Below, in pieces: positions 18,018 to 27,887 of a stretch of DNA of 64,000 nt (position 1 is its first letter; each line of letters opens with the position of its first letter). Under the pieces are notes generated by a model, which was not told the DNA's origin, did not search any database, and was given only the letters and a program-made list of their open reading frames with translations. A program made the translations under genes and the position numbers. Source of the DNA: GWF2-33-9 sp964500435 (GTDB lineage: Bacteria > Bacteroidota > Ignavibacteria > Kapaibacteriales > UBA2268); the NCBI GenBank assembly GCA_964500435.1, contig CAZCNL010000001.1:519459-583458 (forward strand), written 5' to 3'.

Positions 18018-18857
18018 ATGAATTTATTTGAAGAATATTTGAAATTTCAAGACAAAACAACCCTCTCAGAAATTGAACTTCTCGAGTTCAATCATTTCGC
18101 TGACTCATTAATTGATAGTTTAAACAAAGGCATAATCCGAGCTGCAGAAAAAGATAATTTAGGAAATTGGCACTCTAATGCTTGGGTGAAAGAATCAATT
18201 TTACTGCTATTTAAGTTTGGAAAACTCGTCGATTTTTCTATAAACAGCAATTTTAAATATTTCGATAAAAATTATATTTCCTTGCGACCATTCGAACTAT
18301 CCGACAATGTTCGCATAGTTCCAGGAGGTAGTTCTGTCCGTACCGGTTGCTACATCTCACCAAATGTAATTATTATGCCTCCAGCATATATCAATATCGG
18401 AGCTTACGTCGATTCTGGAACAATGATAGATTCTCATGCTTTAGTCGGAAGTTGTGCTCAATTAGGAAAAAATATTCATTTAAGTGCAGCCTCACAAATC
18501 GGTGGAGTATTAGAACCGGCAAATGCCGTGCCTGTGATAATCGAAGATAATGTTATGGTTGGTGGTAATTGTGGTATATATGAAGGGGTCATTGTCCGCA
18601 AAGGTGCTGTTCTCGGCTCTGGTGTAATTATTACTTCTTCGATGAAAATTTATGATTTAGTCAATAATAAAATTATCCAAAAAGTTGGTGATGAACCTTT
18701 GGAAATACCTGAAAATGCCGTCGTTGTTGCAGGTTCACGTAAAATCGAAACAGAATTTGCTCTCGAAAATGGTTTATCGCTGTATACTCCTTTGATTATT
18801 AAATATAAAGACGAGAAAACATCGGCAAAAACAGCGCTTACCGATATATTAAGATAA
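18018..18857 (+). CDS. dapD: Tetrahydrodipicolinate N-succinyltransferase
   Basis: DapD transfers a succinyl group to tetrahydrodipicolinate in the succinylase branch of diaminopimelate/lysine synthesis. The middle is a left-handed beta-helix of hexapeptide repeats (from VRIVPGGSSVRTGCYI to AVLGSGVIITSSMK), with the family segments MPPAYINIGAYVDSGTMID and GGVLEPANAVPVIIEDN. The frame opens with GTG at 18012, but the ATG two codons later (MNLFEEYL, 279 residues) is the better start. The flippase gene follows by 11 bases, so the two are probably one transcript. Confidence 0.95.
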   Translation: MNLFEEYLKFQDKTTLSEIELLEFNHFADSLIDSLNKGIIRAAEKDNLGNWHSNAWVKESILLLFKFGKLVDFSINSNFKYFDKNYISLRPFELSDNVRIVPGGSSVRTGCYISPNVIIMPPAYINIGAYVDSGTMIDSHALVGSCAQLGKNIHLSAASQIGGVLEPANAVPVIIEDNVMVGGNCGIYEGVIVRKGAVLGSGVIITSSMKIYDLVNNKIIQKVGDEPLEIPENAVVVAGSRKIETEFALENGLSLYTPLIIKYKDEKTSAKTALTDILR

Positions 18858-18868
18858 TTGGAAATTGA

Positions 18869-20272
18869 ATGTCTTCGAGTAAACTTGTTGCAAAGAATTT
18901 AATTAGTTTAACAATTGCAGAATTCTCAAGCAGAATTTTAAGTGTAATTTATTCAATATATTTAGCTCGTGTTTTATCCGTTGCAGGTTTTGGGTTATTC
19001 GGAGCTTCCAAATATTTTGTTGTTTTTTTTCTACCAATAGCTTCATTAGGATTAGATGCCATCGGAACAAGGGAAATTGCCCGAGATAAATCTAAAATAA
19101 AAATGATTGTCAATAATATTTTGACTATTAGAATTATTTTTGGCATTCTTGTATATTTAATATTAATTTTAATAACATTAAGTTTAAATAAATCAGATTT
19201 AGAAAAAACACTGATTTTAATATTTGGATTAAATATATTAGCTTCAAATACATTGCTTAATTGGGTCTTTCAAGCTGTTGAACAATTAAATGTTTATGCT
19301 TTAAGAACTATCATTGTCAATGTAATGAATTTTGTTGGAATTCTTCTGTTTGTTCATTCACCAAATGATTTATTGATTTCTGCAAGTGTAGTCTCCCTAA
19401 CATTAATTATTAATTCTATATGGATGTTTTTATTATATGTCAAAAATTATGGATTGTTCAAATTCGAATTTCATTGGGATTTATGGAAAGAATACATCAA
19501 AGCTGGCTTTCCAATTGCATTAACTTTTTTTATTGTTGGTGTTTACAATAACGAAGGAGTTGTTTTATTAAATTTCTTATCTAATAATTTTGAAACTGGA
19601 ATTTTTTCGGCGGCTTTTAACGTGCTTGCTGTTAGCATACTTCTCTCTTCAATCCTACAAACTGTATATTATCCCATTTTTTCAAAAACGACTGATTTTA
19701 TTGAAAGAAAAAACGTGATTAAACAATATACTCGATTAACATTTACATTAGGTACCTACATTCCTTTATTTTTAATAATTTTTGCAGATAAAGTTGCTCT
19801 TCTTTTTGGGAAAGATTATTCTTCAAGTATTTTGACAATGCGAATATTACTTATTTCTTGCATACTTATATATTATAATATTACATTATTTTCACCTTTA
19901 ATAGCTTGGAAATTTGAAAATAAAGTCGTGTTTTCGAATACTCTTGGCTTAATTGTAGCAACAATTGCAAATTTTATTTTAATTCCAAAATTCGGGGCAA
20001 ATGGTGCCGCTATTGCTACAATTTTTGGGGAATTTGCAGTCTTTGCAGTGTTAGTTTATATTTTTTACCCAATTTTTCAAACAATATTTATTAAAGACTA
20101 TATTTTTTCATTTTTTATTTCTTTGGTTTCAACTCTTCCCTTTGTGTTTTTTGAAGTCAATAAATATGTTTCAATTTTATTAATGTTTTTTTCATTTGGA
20201 ACGTTTATTGCTTTAAATTTATATTTAAAAATATTTTCAATAAGTGAAATTCTTAAACTAATAAAACGATGA
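18869..20272 (+). CDS. Polysaccharide (O-antigen/Wzx-type) flippase, MOP superfamily
   Basis: A 467-residue protein with about 12-14 hydrophobic helices. The N-terminal segment (ISLTIAEFSSRILSVIYSIYLARVLSVAGFGLFG) is typical of Wzx/RfbX-like lipid-linked oligosaccharide flippases, as is the later GANGAAIATIFGEF segment. It presumably moves an undecaprenyl-linked glycan across the inner membrane. Its stop overlaps the start of the UDP-galactopyranose mutase gene (ATGA), so the glycan may contain galactofuranose. No polymerase or glycosyltransferase is adjacent. Confidence 0.88.
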   Translation: MSSSKLVAKNLISLTIAEFSSRILSVIYSIYLARVLSVAGFGLFGASKYFVVFFLPIASLGLDAIGTREIARDKSKIKMIVNNILTIRIIFGILVYLILILITLSLNKSDLEKTLILIFGLNILASNTLLNWVFQAVEQLNVYALRTIIVNVMNFVGILLFVHSPNDLLISASVVSLTLIINSIWMFLLYVKNYGLFKFEFHWDLWKEYIKAGFPIALTFFIVGVYNNEGVVLLNFLSNNFETGIFSAAFNVLAVSILLSSILQTVYYPIFSKTTDFIERKNVIKQYTRLTFTLGTYIPLFLIIFADKVALLFGKDYSSSILTMRILLISCILIYYNITLFSPLIAWKFENKVVFSNTLGLIVATIANFILIPKFGANGAAIATIFGEFAVFAVLVYIFYPIFQTIFIKDYIFSFFISLVSTLPFVFFEVNKYVSILLMFFSFGTFIALNLYLKIFSISEILKLIKR

Positions 20273-21402
20273 AATGTGATTTTTTAATTGTAGGTGCAGG
20301 TTTTGCCGGTTCAATCATAGCAGAAAGAGTTGCTTCTCAACTAAATGCATCAGTCATTTTAGTCGATAAACGTATGCATATTGGTGGTAATGCTTTTGAT
20401 TATCGCAATGAAGATGGTATATTAATTCATAAATACGGACCACATATTTTCCATTCTGCAACACGTAAGCCAGTCGATTATCTATCGAAATTTACTGACT
20501 GGGTTCCTTATTTTCATCGTACTCTCGGCGTTGTCGAAGGTAATTTAATACCAATTCCTTTTAATTTCAATTCTTTATATAAATCCTTCCCGAAAAATTT
20601 TGCTAAAAGATTGGAACAAAAATTAATTACTACTTATGGTTATGGATTGAAAATTCCAATTTTAAAATTAAGGGAACATAATGATGATGAAATTAAGTTC
20701 TTAGCTGATTATATTTACAAAAATGTTTTTTATAATTATACGAAAAAACAATGGGATTTATCACCAGAAGAACTTGACCCATCTGTCACTTCACGTGTTC
20801 CCGTTCTTCTTTCACGAGATAACAGATATTTTCAAGATTCATTTCAAGCTTTACCAAAAGAAGGATATACAAAAATTTTTGAAAGATTACTTGCACATAA
20901 AAACATTAAAGTATTTCTTCAAACAACATTCCAAGAAGTTAAAGATGAGATAAAATATAAATATCTTATATACACTGGTGCGATTGACGAATTTTTCGAT
21001 TATAAATATGGTAAATTACCTTACCGAAGTTTGAGATTTGATTTTCAAAGACTTGATATTAATAAATTCCAACCTGCGGCTATTGTCAATTACCCGAATA
21101 ACAATGACTACACTCGAATTACAGAATTTAAAAATTTTATGAAATATCCCCAAAACTGTCCAACTACCATTGCAATCGAATATCCCGAACCATTTGAAGA
21201 ATTCAAAAATGAAAGATATTACCCGATTCCCCAAGCACAAAATTTCGAAGTTTATAATAAATATTACGAACTCACAAAGGAAATAGATAACACTATTTTA
21301 TTTGTTGGAAGGTTAGCTGAATATAAATACTATAATATGAATGAGGTTGTTGCTTCTGCTTTGATGTTGTTTGAAAATAAAATTTCGAAATTAAAATTAT
21401 AA
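20269..21402 (+). CDS. glf: UDP-galactopyranose mutase
   Basis: This flavoenzyme converts UDP-galactopyranose to UDP-galactofuranose. FAD-binding GAGFAGSIIAERVA is at the N-terminus, followed by DKRMHIGGNAFDY and YGPHIFHS, both hallmark segments; YTKKQWDLSPEELDPSVTSRVP and the C-terminal GRLAEYKYYNMNEV region also match the family. 377 residues is standard. It overlaps the flippase gene by 4 bases, which argues for galactofuranose in the surface glycan handled by that flippase. Confidence 0.96.
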   Translation: MKCDFLIVGAGFAGSIIAERVASQLNASVILVDKRMHIGGNAFDYRNEDGILIHKYGPHIFHSATRKPVDYLSKFTDWVPYFHRTLGVVEGNLIPIPFNFNSLYKSFPKNFAKRLEQKLITTYGYGLKIPILKLREHNDDEIKFLADYIYKNVFYNYTKKQWDLSPEELDPSVTSRVPVLLSRDNRYFQDSFQALPKEGYTKIFERLLAHKNIKVFLQTTFQEVKDEIKYKYLIYTGAIDEFFDYKYGKLPYRSLRFDFQRLDINKFQPAAIVNYPNNNDYTRITEFKNFMKYPQNCPTTIAIEYPEPFEEFKNERYYPIPQAQNFEVYNKYYELTKEIDNTILFVGRLAEYKYYNMNEVVASALMLFENKISKLKL

Positions 21403-21446
21403 TAACATTGGAATATTTATTAAATTCTCTTTTTTAAAATTATACT

Positions 21447-21911
21447 TTACTCACAAACTTGATTATTTAAGCATTTAAATCCTTCAAAATAAAATCTAAT
21501 AGCAGAAATAAGCAATGGTACGCTCATCATTATATAAAACAAGGCAAGGTAAGTTATTGGTATAAAAGATAATTTTCGTAGAGCAATACCCATAAATATC
21601 ATAATTATCATTAAAATGTAACTTCTTATGTTAAAAAACGAAAATAAACATGGGTCAGGTATTTTCAAGTTTTTTATTCGATTTATATGCTTTAATGAAA
21701 TTTTCGTAAACATTTTCAAATAAAAGATTATTCCAAATATTAAACTAATAGTTAGTTTCAAAATTAACATATCAGCAATTGACCAGGACATAATAATACC
21801 TCGGTATAAAAGTATGGTTCCTGCTGTTGTCCAAGCCAATGCGGCAACAAAAAGCAAATATTTCTTTTTAATTCTTGGTTTATATTTATTGATACTTTCA
21901 ATAGTATTCAT
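21447..21911 (-). CDS. Small uncharacterised four-helix membrane protein
   Basis: I recognise no function. The 154-residue protein starts with a short cytosolic Lys/Arg-rich segment (NKYKPRIKKKYLL), then has about four predicted membrane helices; it ends with a short tail containing two cysteines (CLNNQVCE). The frame extends to a TTG at 21929, but the ATG at 21911 is preferred. It is convergent with glf (44-base gap) and separated from the next upstream gene by a strong terminator hairpin at 22016-22060. Expression is therefore presumably from its own promoter. Confidence 0.7.
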   Translation of the reverse strand: MNTIESINKYKPRIKKKYLLFVAALAWTTAGTILLYRGIIMSWSIADMLILKLTISLIFGIIFYLKMFTKISLKHINRIKNLKIPDPCLFSFFNIRSYILMIIMIFMGIALRKLSFIPITYLALFYIMMSVPLLISAIRFYFEGFKCLNNQVCE

Positions 21912-22015
21912 TTTACTTTCACGAGTCAACTTGTAAATAATTTTTAGAAATTACTGTGTCTCAAATTATAAAATTGACTTTCTAATATAATTTTTATTGT
22001 AGTAACAATAAGTTA

Positions 22016-22060
22016 GTGAAAAAGTGTGAGAACAAACAATCATTCTCACACTTTTCTCAC
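22016..22060 (-). terminator. Rho-independent terminator after the M16 protease gene
   Basis: A long hairpin: TTCTCACACTTT at 22043-22054 pairs with AAAGTGTGAGAA at 22021-22032, and the pairing extends through GTGA/TCAC with a one-base bulge. The loop is 10 bases. Read on the minus strand it lies about 30 bases past the protease stop and ends in a T-rich run. Confidence 0.75.
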
Positions 22061-22090
22061 TATAAAAAATTTGATTGAAAGTGCAAATTA

Positions 22091-24904
22091 TTAATCTTTT
22101 TTGGACTCAGGGAATAGATAAAATTTTTGCAATTTGTCTTCGGAAATATATTTATTAGCTGCGTCTTTTATTGAATTTGCATCAATTTTATCTACCATAT
22201 TATTGTAATCTAATAAGTAACTAAAATCTTCATTATAAAAATAAGCATTTCTAAATGTTGATATCCAAAATCGATTTGTTTTAATATCGGTTTCATTCTC
22301 ACGTTTAAGTAATTCGTGCACTTTCTGAATGTATTTATCTTCAACTGGTTTTTCTTTAAGTTCTTTTAAAAGTGCAATAACATCACTCGTCAACTCATTT
22401 ACTCTATCGGGCGAACAACCCCAAAATACTGCAAAGTAGTATTCAGGTTGAGGATATTTTACACTTTGCAAAGAGGCATATGCACCATAAGTTCCACCTT
22501 TTTCTTCACGAATAACTTCACGAAGCCTCATATTGATTACTTCATTAAGTGCTTTGAGTGCTAATAAATTATTTGCATTATAATCAAAATCACCTGTTGA
22601 AGTAAGTTCAACATAACTTTTATACTCTATTCCTTTGTTTACAGTTTTTTCAAGCGGTTCTCTTTTACGTCTTGTCTTTGTATCAACCCATTTTTCTTTA
22701 ATTTGATTTGTTGGTAAAGAAGCAATATACTTCTCGATCAAATTCTTCATTTCTTTGGTATCAAATGAACCAACAAATATAAAAGTAAAATCACCTGCAT
22801 CTTTGAATCTTTCTTTATAATATTCGAACGCTTTTTTATGGTCGACTTTTTTCAAATCTTCAACTCGTAATGGAAGAATTTTCTTATTGTAATTATATAA
22901 AATAGAATAAACAGAATCACTAAAAACTCTTTCAGGGCTGTTTTTCATTTGTTCAATAGAATTTTTATAATCATCAAGTGCTGCTTGGAATGCCTCGGAA
23001 TCAAATCTTGGAGCAGTAAATTTCAAGTTAATTAATTGGAATAATGTTTCTAAGTCTTTCGTAGAGGAATTACCATTTAATCCTTCTTCTAAAAATGCAA
23101 TATATGAATACACATTTGCAATTTTCCCCGTAAGCAACTTATTTAATTGAGATTTATCAAATTCATCTAATCCGCTTCTATCTAATATTTCATTTGCCAT
23201 TTTTGCGTTTGCAACATTATCATCACTTGTTAATAATGACAATCCACCTGGGCTAAATGCTCGGAATAATACTTCATCATTTTTAAAATCAGTATTTTTT
23301 AAAATTACTGTTGCACCATTTGATAATTTTAATTCAGTATAATTTAATTTCGGATTTTCTTTTGTTGATACTATTTTACCAGGGGTTAGTGTTTTGCTAA
23401 ACAAAGGTTTTGTGGGTGTATTATCTTTAGCCACTTCGTATTGTTTTGTTGAATATTCTTTATAAATAGCCAAAACATCATCATTTGTTGGAATTTTTAC
23501 TCCTTCTTTTTCAGGAATTTCTAACAAAATTATTGCATTGTCATCTTTTACAAGTTTCGGTAATCTTTGATTTATATCATTTAAAGTAATTTTGTCAAGG
23601 TAAAGCTTTGTAAGTCTTAGCTCTTCTTCAGGAGCAACAACAGAATAATGATTCAAAAAGTGATAAATTAACATATCCGCATGTTGCCTCGATTCAGTTT
23701 TGTCCTTTTCTGCAACTGCTTTTTCTAATTGACGAATCAATTCATCTTTTGCACGAGAGAATTCTGATTCAATAAATCCAGATTGTTTTGCTTTGAATAA
23801 CTCGGTCAATAATACTTTATATGAATTCATCACATCAGTAATATTTGCATAAGCGGCAACTTGGAAAGCATCTTTATTTCCAACGTAATCAGTGTAATCA
23901 CAATATGCAAAGAGAAACGGAGGATTTGGTTTATTTTTATATTCACTTATCCGTTCTTGGAAAATTGAACTAATTAACCTATCGGTAATTCCACGCTTTA
24001 AATCTTCGTATGTATCTTTATCTAAATATGGATGTTTATAAATTACACTTATTTGAGGGTAGGTTAGTTCTTTATCACTCAATACAGAAGTTAGAATTGA
24101 TGGATTATCTGGGACATTTTCCACAATTCTTTGTCTATATTTTTCTGGATTTGATAGTTTAGAAAATTTTTCGATTATTAATTTTTCAACTTCGTCTACA
24201 TTGAAATCACCTACAGCAATCACTGCCATATTATTGGGTCGATACCATTCTTTGTAAAATCTTTTGAATGCAGAATATGGAGCGTTTAAAATAATTGCAG
24301 TATCACCTATTACATCTCTTTGTGCATATTTAGAATTATAAAAACGAATTGGCAATTCTTTCTTCCAAATTCTATCTTCTGCACCTTTTCCTAATCGCCA
24401 CTCTTCTAAAATTACACCTCTTTCTTTATCGATATCTTCGTCCTTGTATGAAACTTTATGCCCCCATTCTTCGAGAACATTCAATCCTTTAGCTAACAAT
24501 CCTTCTTTATCCGTAGGTACTTGAAGCATATAAACAGTTTGGTCAAAACCAGTGTAAGCATTCAAATCAGCACCAAATTGCATACCGATTAACTCAACGA
24601 AATCAACTAATTCATTTTTTGGGAAAGATTCAGTTCCATTGAAAGCCATATGCTCACAAAAATGAGCCAAGCCTTTTTGGTCATCATCTTCACAAATTGA
24701 ACCAGCATTAACAACAAGTCGTAGCTCTGCTCTTTTCTCTGGCTTGGCATTTTGTTTGATAAAATAAGTTAAACCATTTGGTAATTTCCCAGTTTTTATT
24801 GATGGGTCTAAGGGAATTACATCTTTGGGATTATACTGCGAATAGAGAAAAGAAAAAGTAAAAAGCAAAGTCAATGAGAAAAGAAAAAACTTTTTATAAA
24901 ACAT
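22091..24904 (-). CDS. Exported M16-family zinc metalloprotease
   Basis: A 937-residue pitrilysin-type peptidase. It starts with a signal peptide (MFYKKFFLFSLTLLFTFSFLYSQ), so it acts in the periplasm or outside. The first M16 domain holds the inverted zinc motif HFCEH (residues 81-85) with a third ligand Glu near residue 161 (DKERGVILEEW). Two repeats of the M16 fold follow, as in other double-length family members; the second lacks the zinc motif, which is normal. It is monocistronic: terminator downstream, 148-base non-coding space upstream. Confidence 0.95.
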   Translation of the reverse strand: MFYKKFFLFSLTLLFTFSFLYSQYNPKDVIPLDPSIKTGKLPNGLTYFIKQNAKPEKRAELRLVVNAGSICEDDDQKGLAHFCEHMAFNGTESFPKNELVDFVELIGMQFGADLNAYTGFDQTVYMLQVPTDKEGLLAKGLNVLEEWGHKVSYKDEDIDKERGVILEEWRLGKGAEDRIWKKELPIRFYNSKYAQRDVIGDTAIILNAPYSAFKRFYKEWYRPNNMAVIAVGDFNVDEVEKLIIEKFSKLSNPEKYRQRIVENVPDNPSILTSVLSDKELTYPQISVIYKHPYLDKDTYEDLKRGITDRLISSIFQERISEYKNKPNPPFLFAYCDYTDYVGNKDAFQVAAYANITDVMNSYKVLLTELFKAKQSGFIESEFSRAKDELIRQLEKAVAEKDKTESRQHADMLIYHFLNHYSVVAPEEELRLTKLYLDKITLNDINQRLPKLVKDDNAIILLEIPEKEGVKIPTNDDVLAIYKEYSTKQYEVAKDNTPTKPLFSKTLTPGKIVSTKENPKLNYTELKLSNGATVILKNTDFKNDEVLFRAFSPGGLSLLTSDDNVANAKMANEILDRSGLDEFDKSQLNKLLTGKIANVYSYIAFLEEGLNGNSSTKDLETLFQLINLKFTAPRFDSEAFQAALDDYKNSIEQMKNSPERVFSDSVYSILYNYNKKILPLRVEDLKKVDHKKAFEYYKERFKDAGDFTFIFVGSFDTKEMKNLIEKYIASLPTNQIKEKWVDTKTRRKREPLEKTVNKGIEYKSYVELTSTGDFDYNANNLLALKALNEVINMRLREVIREEKGGTYGAYASLQSVKYPQPEYYFAVFWGCSPDRVNELTSDVIALLKELKEKPVEDKYIQKVHELLKRENETDIKTNRFWISTFRNAYFYNEDFSYLLDYNNMVDKIDANSIKDAANKYISEDKLQKFYLFPESKKD

Positions 24905-25052
24905 AAATACTCCAAAAATGATTATTAAAGGTATTATAAAAAATATGGTTTTTATAAAATGAAAATTAATAATAAATTTGAAATAAATTTATAAAAATTC
25001 CATAAAAAATATTATTTCTTTGTATACTAATATCGTTTGAAAATGATATTTT

Positions 25053-26657
25053 TTACTTTGTAACAACAAATTTAAAAATATAATCTTCAATTGACAGCAA
25101 ATAAATACCCGTGGTAAATTGATCCAAATCTATTGTAATTTTATCCAAATTTGTCAAATCTTTTTTCAACCAAATACAGTCCCCAAAAACATTATAAATT
25201 TTAATTTCAGATGGACATATAATATTCTTTCTATTTATTAAGATATTTAAGTCAATACTTAAGGAATTATTTGCGAGATTAGTGTGTATAAATGAATCAT
25301 TAGCAATCTCTTTAATCGATGTTGAATTCTTGTCAACTTTGCTTGTTCTTTGTAAATTTTGTTGAAAAAATAACCAGTTTGGACCTTTACCAGGAAGGGC
25401 TGAAAGCAAATATGCTCTGCCATAATTTTTAGTAAAATCTGGATAATTGGAAAATCCACCTACAATAAAAATATCTAATATTTCATCTTTATTAAAATCT
25501 GCAATCAAGGGTGCATTTTCAATTTCAAAAGATTTTCCAATATGCTCAGCTAAATCATAAGTCAATATTACTTGTCCCGATATTCCATTTAAAACATAAA
25601 CTTGTCCCGTACTTGTACCAAATATAATATCCAAATTGTTATCCCCATCCATATCAGCCAAAGCCACCCCTCTAAATGAAGGGTTACCTTTAGGAACTTT
25701 GAAATTCCAAATTTCTTTTCCGTTTGAATTAATTGTTGTAACAAAGAAAGCAGAAGTGAAAACCAATTCATAATTCCCATCTCCATTCAAATCACCAATT
25801 GATATGGGGCTTGGAATATAATAAAGTGAAGGATTATCGTAAACCCATTGTTTTTCTCCATCAGAAGCATTTAAGCAATAAAGTTTTGCTCCATAATCAG
25901 CAATTAACAAATCAGGTTTATTGTCGTTATTTAAATCTGCAACCGATGTTCCATGGTATACGACGCCTGCCAAATCTTGTTTCCATAACAATTTATGGTC
26001 TAAACCTCGAAAAGCATAAATTTTATTAGTATCTTCTTTGTTTAAACACCAAGTCGCAACCACAAAATCAAGAATGCCATCACCATCTAAATCTACAAGA
26101 GTGGGTGCTGTTTGAATCCACGTATTTTCTTGTACTAAGATTTCCCACTTTTGCATTCCAGTTTTGGCGTCCAAACAAATAACATAACCTAAAAACTCAC
26201 CATGTAGTATTTCTAATTCCCCATCACCATCAATATCGCCAATGGTAGGTGGAGAGTCACTCCCTCGAGTAGGTGAAGCCCATTTTATACTTCCATCAAA
26301 TCCGTTAAAACAAAATGTTGTTGGATTGCAGCTACTTGGTACGATTACTTCATAAGAATTATCAACATCAACATCATAAATTAAGCTTGCTACATCATTG
26401 CAGCCTTCAGTGTTTTTACGTGAAGTATTATATTTCCATAACAAACTGCCATCCTCTGCATTTAAAGCATATACACAACTATCATTACGATAACATCCAA
26501 AGACAAGTTCATAAATTGAATCTGTATCAATATCTCCGGCGCTGGATTGTCCGAAGGACGAATCGTTTGTATCAAACCACCATAAAATGCCTTGAGAATA
26601 TGAAATTTTAGATGTTATTACTATTAAAAATAAATAAGTTAGTATAATTCTTATCAT
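25053..26657 (-). CDS. Secreted FG-GAP/PQQ-like beta-propeller protein with T9SS sorting domain
   Basis: A 534-residue protein with a signal peptide (IRIILTYLFLIVITSKISYSQ). The body holds repeated Asp-rich calcium-type motifs (GDIDGDGELEI, VDLDGDGILDF, ADLNNDNKPDL, GDLNGDGNYEL, ADMDGDNNLDI), as in FG-GAP propellers, interleaved with LWKYN/KQWVY strand segments of quinoprotein-like propellers. The last 80 residues (IKIYNVFGDCIW to GIYLLSIEDYIFKFVVTK) match the type A C-terminal signal of type IX secretion. It is probably a surface or released protein; no catalytic residues are recognised. Confidence 0.88.
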   Translation of the reverse strand: MIRIILTYLFLIVITSKISYSQGILWWFDTNDSSFGQSSAGDIDTDSIYELVFGCYRNDSCVYALNAEDGSLLWKYNTSRKNTEGCNDVASLIYDVDVDNSYEVIVPSSCNPTTFCFNGFDGSIKWASPTRGSDSPPTIGDIDGDGELEILHGEFLGYVICLDAKTGMQKWEILVQENTWIQTAPTLVDLDGDGILDFVVATWCLNKEDTNKIYAFRGLDHKLLWKQDLAGVVYHGTSVADLNNDNKPDLLIADYGAKLYCLNASDGEKQWVYDNPSLYYIPSPISIGDLNGDGNYELVFTSAFFVTTINSNGKEIWNFKVPKGNPSFRGVALADMDGDNNLDIIFGTSTGQVYVLNGISGQVILTYDLAEHIGKSFEIENAPLIADFNKDEILDIFIVGGFSNYPDFTKNYGRAYLLSALPGKGPNWLFFQQNLQRTSKVDKNSTSIKEIANDSFIHTNLANNSLSIDLNILINRKNIICPSEIKIYNVFGDCIWLKKDLTNLDKITIDLDQFTTGIYLLSIEDYIFKFVVTK

Positions 26658-26807
26658 ATTTATTTCTTCTTATTTTTTTAGCAAAAGTCATTGTAAAATA
26701 ACAATATATCCAAGATAATAATTTATTAGGACATTTTTGTTTTTTAATTTTAGTAATTTACTAAAAATAAATGATTTATAATTATAAAATTGATTTTTTG
26801 TAGTTTT

Positions 26808-27887
26808 TTACGGTAATTCTTCCAAAATCTCGATAACTTCTTTCATATCAATAGGAAGTTCGGAGTTGAACATAACTTTCTCGTGAGTGACAGGATGTGT
26901 AAACCCAAGTGTCTTGGCATGAAGCATTTGTCGTGGAGATTTTTCAAGACATTTCATTGCTTTTTTCCGTAAACGGGGTATTTCACCTCCAAAAAGCAAT
27001 TTATTACCACCATAAAGTTCGTCACCCATAATTGGATGATTTAAAAAGGACGAATGAACCCGAATTTGATGTGTTCTTCCTGTATGCAACTTATATTTTA
27101 CCAGACTTGCAAATTCATATTCACGTAAAACAAAATAATCTGTTCGAGCATATTTACCATCTCTTTTTACAACTGAAAACTTTTTACGGTTTTGAGGAGA
27201 GCGTCCAATATCACCTTCAATTGTTCCTTCTTCCTTTGGAAATTTCCCCCAAACAATAGCCCAATATTCTCTTTCAATTGAATGTTTTGAAAATTGTGAT
27301 GCCAAATTAGCATGAGTTGTTCCATCTTTAGCAAGTACAAGTAAACCAGATGTATCTTTATCAATACGATGTACAATTCCTGGTCTTATCACATCACTTT
27401 TAAATATTAAATCTTCTGTTTCTAAGTCATTTTCTTCGTCCAATTCATCTTCATCTAATTCAAAAGTAATGGCTTCTCTTTTCCCTAAATGATATAAAAT
27501 AGCATTAACTAATGTCCCGTATCGATTTCCGAATCCCGGATGCACAACCATTCCGGCTGGTTTATTAACAACAACGAGATAATCATCTTCAAATACTATT
27601 TCCAAAGGAATATTTTGTGGAATTAACTCCATTGGTGGCGGTTTTAGTATTTTACATACAATATGGTCGTTTGGTTTGGTCTTTTGGCTGGATTTAACAA
27701 TTTTTCCATTTACGCTTACTCTGCCATCATCAATGGCTTTTTGAACTTTAGTTCTTGTTGCATTTTGAATCATTCGAGTTAAATATTGATCTATTCTTTC
27801 GGATTTCTGACCTTTAGGAATTTGAAATTCGAAATATTGCTCAATATATTCAACTTTTGTATTGGTGAATTTATCTTGTTCAATCAT
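26808..27887 (-). CDS. RluA-family 23S rRNA pseudouridine synthase (RluD-like)
   Basis: A 359-residue protein. The N-terminal S4 RNA-binding domain (ERIDQYLTRM...TRTKVQKAIDDGRVSVNG) is followed by the RluA catalytic domain with NKPAGMVVHPG and the catalytic Asp in HRIDKDTSGLLVLAK, then HTGRTHQIRVH. An acidic insert of about 25 residues (ELDEDELDEENDLE) sits between the first two motifs; it is unusual but lies at a surface loop. By domain order it is RluD-like. It overlaps lspA by 8 bases, a gene pair common in bacteria. Confidence 0.93.
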   Translation of the reverse strand: MIEQDKFTNTKVEYIEQYFEFQIPKGQKSERIDQYLTRMIQNATRTKVQKAIDDGRVSVNGKIVKSSQKTKPNDHIVCKILKPPPMELIPQNIPLEIVFEDDYLVVVNKPAGMVVHPGFGNRYGTLVNAILYHLGKREAITFELDEDELDEENDLETEDLIFKSDVIRPGIVHRIDKDTSGLLVLAKDGTTHANLASQFSKHSIEREYWAIVWGKFPKEEGTIEGDIGRSPQNRKKFSVVKRDGKYARTDYFVLREYEFASLVKYKLHTGRTHQIRVHSSFLNHPIMGDELYGGNKLLFGGEIPRLRKKAMKCLEKSPRQMLHAKTLGFTHPVTHEKVMFNSELPIDMKEVIEILEELP

